A DNA stretch of 64,000 nt, taken from Schistosoma mansoni. Lineage: Eukaryota > Platyhelminthes > Trematoda > Strigeidida > Schistosomatidae. The notes beneath the pieces were generated by a model, which was not told the origin of the DNA, searched no databases, and saw only the letters and a program-made list of their open reading frames with translations. Below are positions 60,828-64,000 of this stretch, piece after piece. Both the position numbers and the translations under genes were made by a program. Location: NCBI RefSeq assembly GCF_000237925.1, contig NC_031502.1, forward strand, positions 9,970,630 to 10,034,629, in the 5' to 3' direction. The stretch's first letter is position 1, and each line of letters begins with the position of its first letter.

Positions 60828-61336
60828 TTGTGTTATATTCTGCAGTCAGTCTATGATTCGAGGTTTTTTGAGAGCCTTTGTAAATCTTTAGGCTTAATTA
60901 CTCTTATGGAGGACGTTAATTTAGCTACAAAAAGTAGTCTTTTGAAGAGGGTCTCCAAAAATAATTTTGCCCAGGTGTTAAAATATCAGCCACGTCAATC
61001 AATAACTCAACACTGGAGTACTTCTCAGATCTTGTTCACGTTTCTTCACCAGAATTCTTCTTTGGAGTCATTCATAAAGTCAAAAGTCGTTGAAATGGGA
61101 GATGACTTGGAAAGGCAGGATGTTTAATATCTCATTTCATCGTGGTTTTAAGGCTCCTTCTACCTTCAGTAGTTTATTACTCCTTCGTTTATTTTTTGTA
61201 TAATTTACAACTACCTATTATGACGAAAACGGAGTACGCTACTCTTAATATTCACCAAATGAGAATTCATTTCCCTTATATGAAGTGTCTTCACCTCAGC
61301 GACGTTTGGTTACCTATTAGGTCATTATACAAATGA
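60828..61336 (+). other. Two successive open frames, unidentified
   Basis: Frames at 60828-61127 (99 codons, RFFESLCKSLGLITLMEDV) and 61142-61336 (64 codons) follow each other on the plus strand. The first has a reasonable residue mix, but no domain is recognised and no splice signals tie it to a gene. It could be part of the retroelement remnant upstream or chance. Confidence 0.2.
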
Positions 61337-62235
61337 CTCTACTTTTGATATTTCTAAATAATCGGACGTAATTTCACCATATATTTACGGTTTTTGATAT
61401 TCCAGTTAACAACTATCTTCCATCTTTAATCTATTTTAACCACGGTCTATAATTCAATTTTTAGATACTGGAAAACACATTTGACCACCTTTTAAACGGC
61501 TCAATATTTGTCTGTTTTATTACAGATTTATAGGTTCTGATTAATTATAAGTGCAGTGGTAAAACTAGCAAGTGACGTCATGGAGATGAGAAAAATCCTT
61601 TCTTACTGAATCGTCTTTTTCAGTAGAACGGTGGGTTTGCTTCGTTATAAGTGATAATTATTAGACCAAAGAGCTGGAAGCATGTAAGAAAGAAGCCCCT
61701 GTTACTGAAAGTATTGATTAATGATCAAACATGCTGTTAAAAATGTCTTCCGGGTTGTTTCAGTTATATATATATATGAACCCAAGTGCTTATATTTGTA
61801 TGAAAGTCCTTAATACACTACTGAATTTCGGTAGATGAAATCCGTAGGGAATGTTACTTCCGTTGAATATATGTTCGGGAAAACCCAGTACACCGGTTAA
61901 TAATATTTTTGTAGAGACAGCTGGATTCGAACACATTCAATGAAGATTAAAAACTTGCACCTCAACTTACTACACACCACAGGATTTAGTGAAAGACTGC
62001 GGAATAAAACAAACTGACTTATAAGTAGTAGCAAACACAGTGACCAGTAGAACAATTAAATAACCACTATGTTACATTATAAGGCGCTTTATTTGTGATT
62101 GGTACTTCTAAAGCTTATTTCAGCGTTGGTACTCGTGAATAAAATCTTTATCGCATACCAAGGAAATTTAGTTGTCATTATGTTATAGTGAGACGAGTAT
62201 TTGAAGATTTAGGAGCTTTGAAACAATCCTACAGA

Positions 62236-62376
62236 CCAATAATAAACATATTTCCATGGTATCCCAATGAGTAAAAACTTGCGTCTCTGACGTCCCTTGA
62301 CTTAATATAAGTCATGAAACGTCAGAAATGCAACTTTCTACTCATTGGGATACCACAAAAATACATTTATTGCTAA
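62236..62376. repeat. Near-perfect palindrome (inverted repeat without loop)
   Basis: The core 62257-62355 starts TGGTATCCCAATGAGTA and ends with its complement TACTCATTGGGATACCA. The arms meet near 62306 with almost no spacer and about eight mismatches over the 49-base arms. Similarity continues more weakly for about 20 bases outward (AATAATAAACATATTT versus the complement of AAAATACATTTATTG). It could be a palindromic miniature element or an inverted duplication. It has no coding role. Confidence 0.92.
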
Positions 62377-63579
62377 CTTTCTACCCAATTCCCACCCTAC
62401 TTGAAACCGTCAAGTCCAACCTCATCGTTACACACAAACTCATATCCTACAAATTATTATCTTTCAGCTTGTATAGTAAGGTAACTGTATTGGTATATTC
62501 CTATATTCTACTTATTATAAGCTTAGAATGGACCTATTAGATATTTTTGAACGTTTTATTACTCCTCAATCATTGCTAGGTAACTATGTACTGTTTCCTT
62601 CACTTTCTGCTAATTATGACGTGATTGTATGCGCGATTTCCTGTTCGGTGTGCTATGTGGTCTAAAAATCAGTGTGTATAATCTCATGAATATATGGAAT
62701 GGCTGCTATGCTGGGTGATCAAAATTTACAGATAGACCATCAGGAGCAGTTTGGATTAGGCTAGCTCAGAGTTTTTGGTTTGGTCAGAATGCATCATTGC
62801 TGAAGGTTAAGGACGATAGGCTACTGTTGAAATAGGAGATATGGGTTAAAAAACTCACAACCGGAATTCTGACTGGTAAATTTAGCATGTTATATTCATT
62901 CTCATCTGAAGACGACGAGTCTCATGGTATGGCTGATAATCTACTTAGAAATATAATAATTACGACATCCAACACTTAATCTTGAATATAAGTGCTTCTC
63001 ACTAATCGCATTTTCACCATTGAACAACAGCACTGACCAGGAGCTGAAAATAGTCGCTGTATCAGACATTTATTGACCGCACGATCGTCCAGTGCTTAAT
63101 CGGAGTTAGCGAACAGAAGAGACTGATTAGGTTTCACAGCTTGCTGTAGATGTATTGAATTAATGCCATACTGTATTAATGAAAAAACATATTCTTGGTC
63201 TACATTTCTATAGGTTGACTCCCTACATGGTCAGAGAAGTGATGAAAAGTACAGGCTACCTGATGTTGATCCGTACGATAACCCCAACCAGGGGTTAAAG
63301 AGGTAGAGTGATATGGCCCGAAATCCGCCACAGTGAATTATATGAACTCACTGGTCACCTTCGCTAATTCCTGGGCTTTAGTGTCATTTCATAATATTTA
63401 TTCATTAGACCCACTCCCTATTTTCGGAGCGTATTAATTAATCGTTAGTTTTCTTAGCGATCAGTGGTACTACTATTATTTGTCATTCCTCATATGTAAT
63501 AGTTGCTGGGGCTAGATTATATATATTCTACGTTGGTTATAAATGACTGAGCAAAGGATAAGTGTATTGAGTAACACAG

Positions 63580-63915
63580 CTTAGTTTTATTCTATGGCTG
63601 TAAAACATTGTCTTTAAAGGCAAGACATGGGCGTAGGCTACTAGTAGTTAGTCACAGATGTCTTAAGGACATCCCCCATGTTTAGTAGAGCTAAGATCAG
63701 ATGTAGAGCAGTACATGAAAATCCCAAATTGGTTGTGAATCTTTGTCGATTAGGCTGGATGATACATGCATTACGGTTCTTTAGACGGCGTCTAAACCGA
63801 TTATTTTGGCCTAGGAGAGCTAGAAAGCTAGGGTTGATCAAGCTAAGGTGCGAAACTAACCAGAGACGTCAATGCAGGAGTGATTCGTGTGGGTGGAGAG
63901 GTTTATATCTCTAGC
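63580..63915 (+). mobile_element. LINE C-terminal fragment (family of 30.4-32.9 kb, probable)
   Basis: FYGCKTLSLKARHGRRLLVV, then SHRCLK near 63590-63660 and VVNLCRLGWMIHALRFFRRR near 63730 correspond to the post-RT region of schistosome LINEs (patterns GCETWPLRAED, DHRCLR and VVNLHRLRWLGHVLRM). It is plus strand and fragmentary, with frame changes. The 66-codon minus-strand frame across it is a shadow. Confidence 0.6.
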
Positions 63916-64000
63916 TAGATTCAGCTAGATTATTAAAACCGATGGTTAGATTTGGGTGATATGGATCGAAATTCAGATGTACTATTTCCCTTTCTCCAGA

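Larger units (their letters stand above)
58449..64000. other. Region upstream of the Slp start codon
   Basis: No promoter element or upstream exon can be assigned with confidence; 58449-59700 is AT-rich and unremarkable. Further right are a probable Penelope-like fragment (60170-60470), unidentified open frames (60828-61336), a near-perfect palindrome (62236-62376) and a LINE 3' fragment (63580-63915). Bases 62600-63400 are slightly GC-richer and may be repeat-derived, family unknown. Confidence 0.55.

Noticed and set aside
1-64000. CRISPR arrays, operons, riboswitches or bacterial genes
   Set aside because: No regularly spaced repeats or closely packed long frames occur; the DNA is eukaryotic.

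Overview
The window is AT-rich eukaryotic DNA with one very long split gene, long introns and many degraded retroelements. It most likely comes from a blood fluke (Schistosoma or a close relative). The reasons are SR2-like RTE-clade LINE remnants, a tRNA-derived retroposon resembling the schistosome Sm-alpha family, Penelope-like elements, small exons whose lengths are multiples of three, and no bacterial-style gene packing. Species cannot be fixed from the sequence alone.

The one host gene I can support lies on the minus strand. It starts with an ATG at 58448 and runs off the left edge of the window. Joined exons give an N-terminal Slp-homology domain split by an eight-cysteine FYVE-like zinc finger (58.4, 48.6 and 36.2 kb), then a polar linker (35.0, possibly 26.7, 25.9, 20.8, 16.7 and 9.1 kb), then C2A (6.1 kb) and C2B (2.3 and 0.4 kb). 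This is the architecture of synaptotagmin-like proteins (Slp, granuphilin, Drosophila bitesize), effectors that join Rab27-type GTPases on secretory vesicles to the plasma membrane. Splice phases agree exactly across exons 1 to 4, across 20.8 to 16.7 to 9.1 to 6.1 kb, and across the two C2B exons. The link from 35.0 to 20.8 kb is not resolved. The second half of C2A is missing; a 200-N assembly gap at 4119-4318 lies in the intron where it should be.

The introns hold nearly everything else. SR2-like RTE copies lie at 17.3-20.0 kb (plus, very old), 21.8-22.9 kb (minus, better kept) and 45.4-45.8 kb (plus, 3' end). A second LINE family with a longer 5' leader lies at 30.4-32.9 kb (plus), with 3' fragments at 12.2-12.6 and 63.6-63.9 kb. 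Penelope-like fragments lie at 24.1-24.6, 51.9-53.2 (with a GIY-YIG domain) and perhaps 60.2 kb. A Ty3/gypsy-type integrase fossil lies at 15.3-15.9 kb. tRNA-related short retroposons lie at 36.5, 50.7 and 55.7 kb, with weaker ones elsewhere. Two long inverted repeats (26.2-26.4 and 62.2-62.4 kb) are explained by none of these.

The region right of 58448 holds retroelement fragments and no second host gene I can recognise. I found no unambiguous new system. The most informative unlisted items are the exon at 9003-9239 that could end the protein before the C2 domains, a possible 12-base microexon, and the two palindromes.
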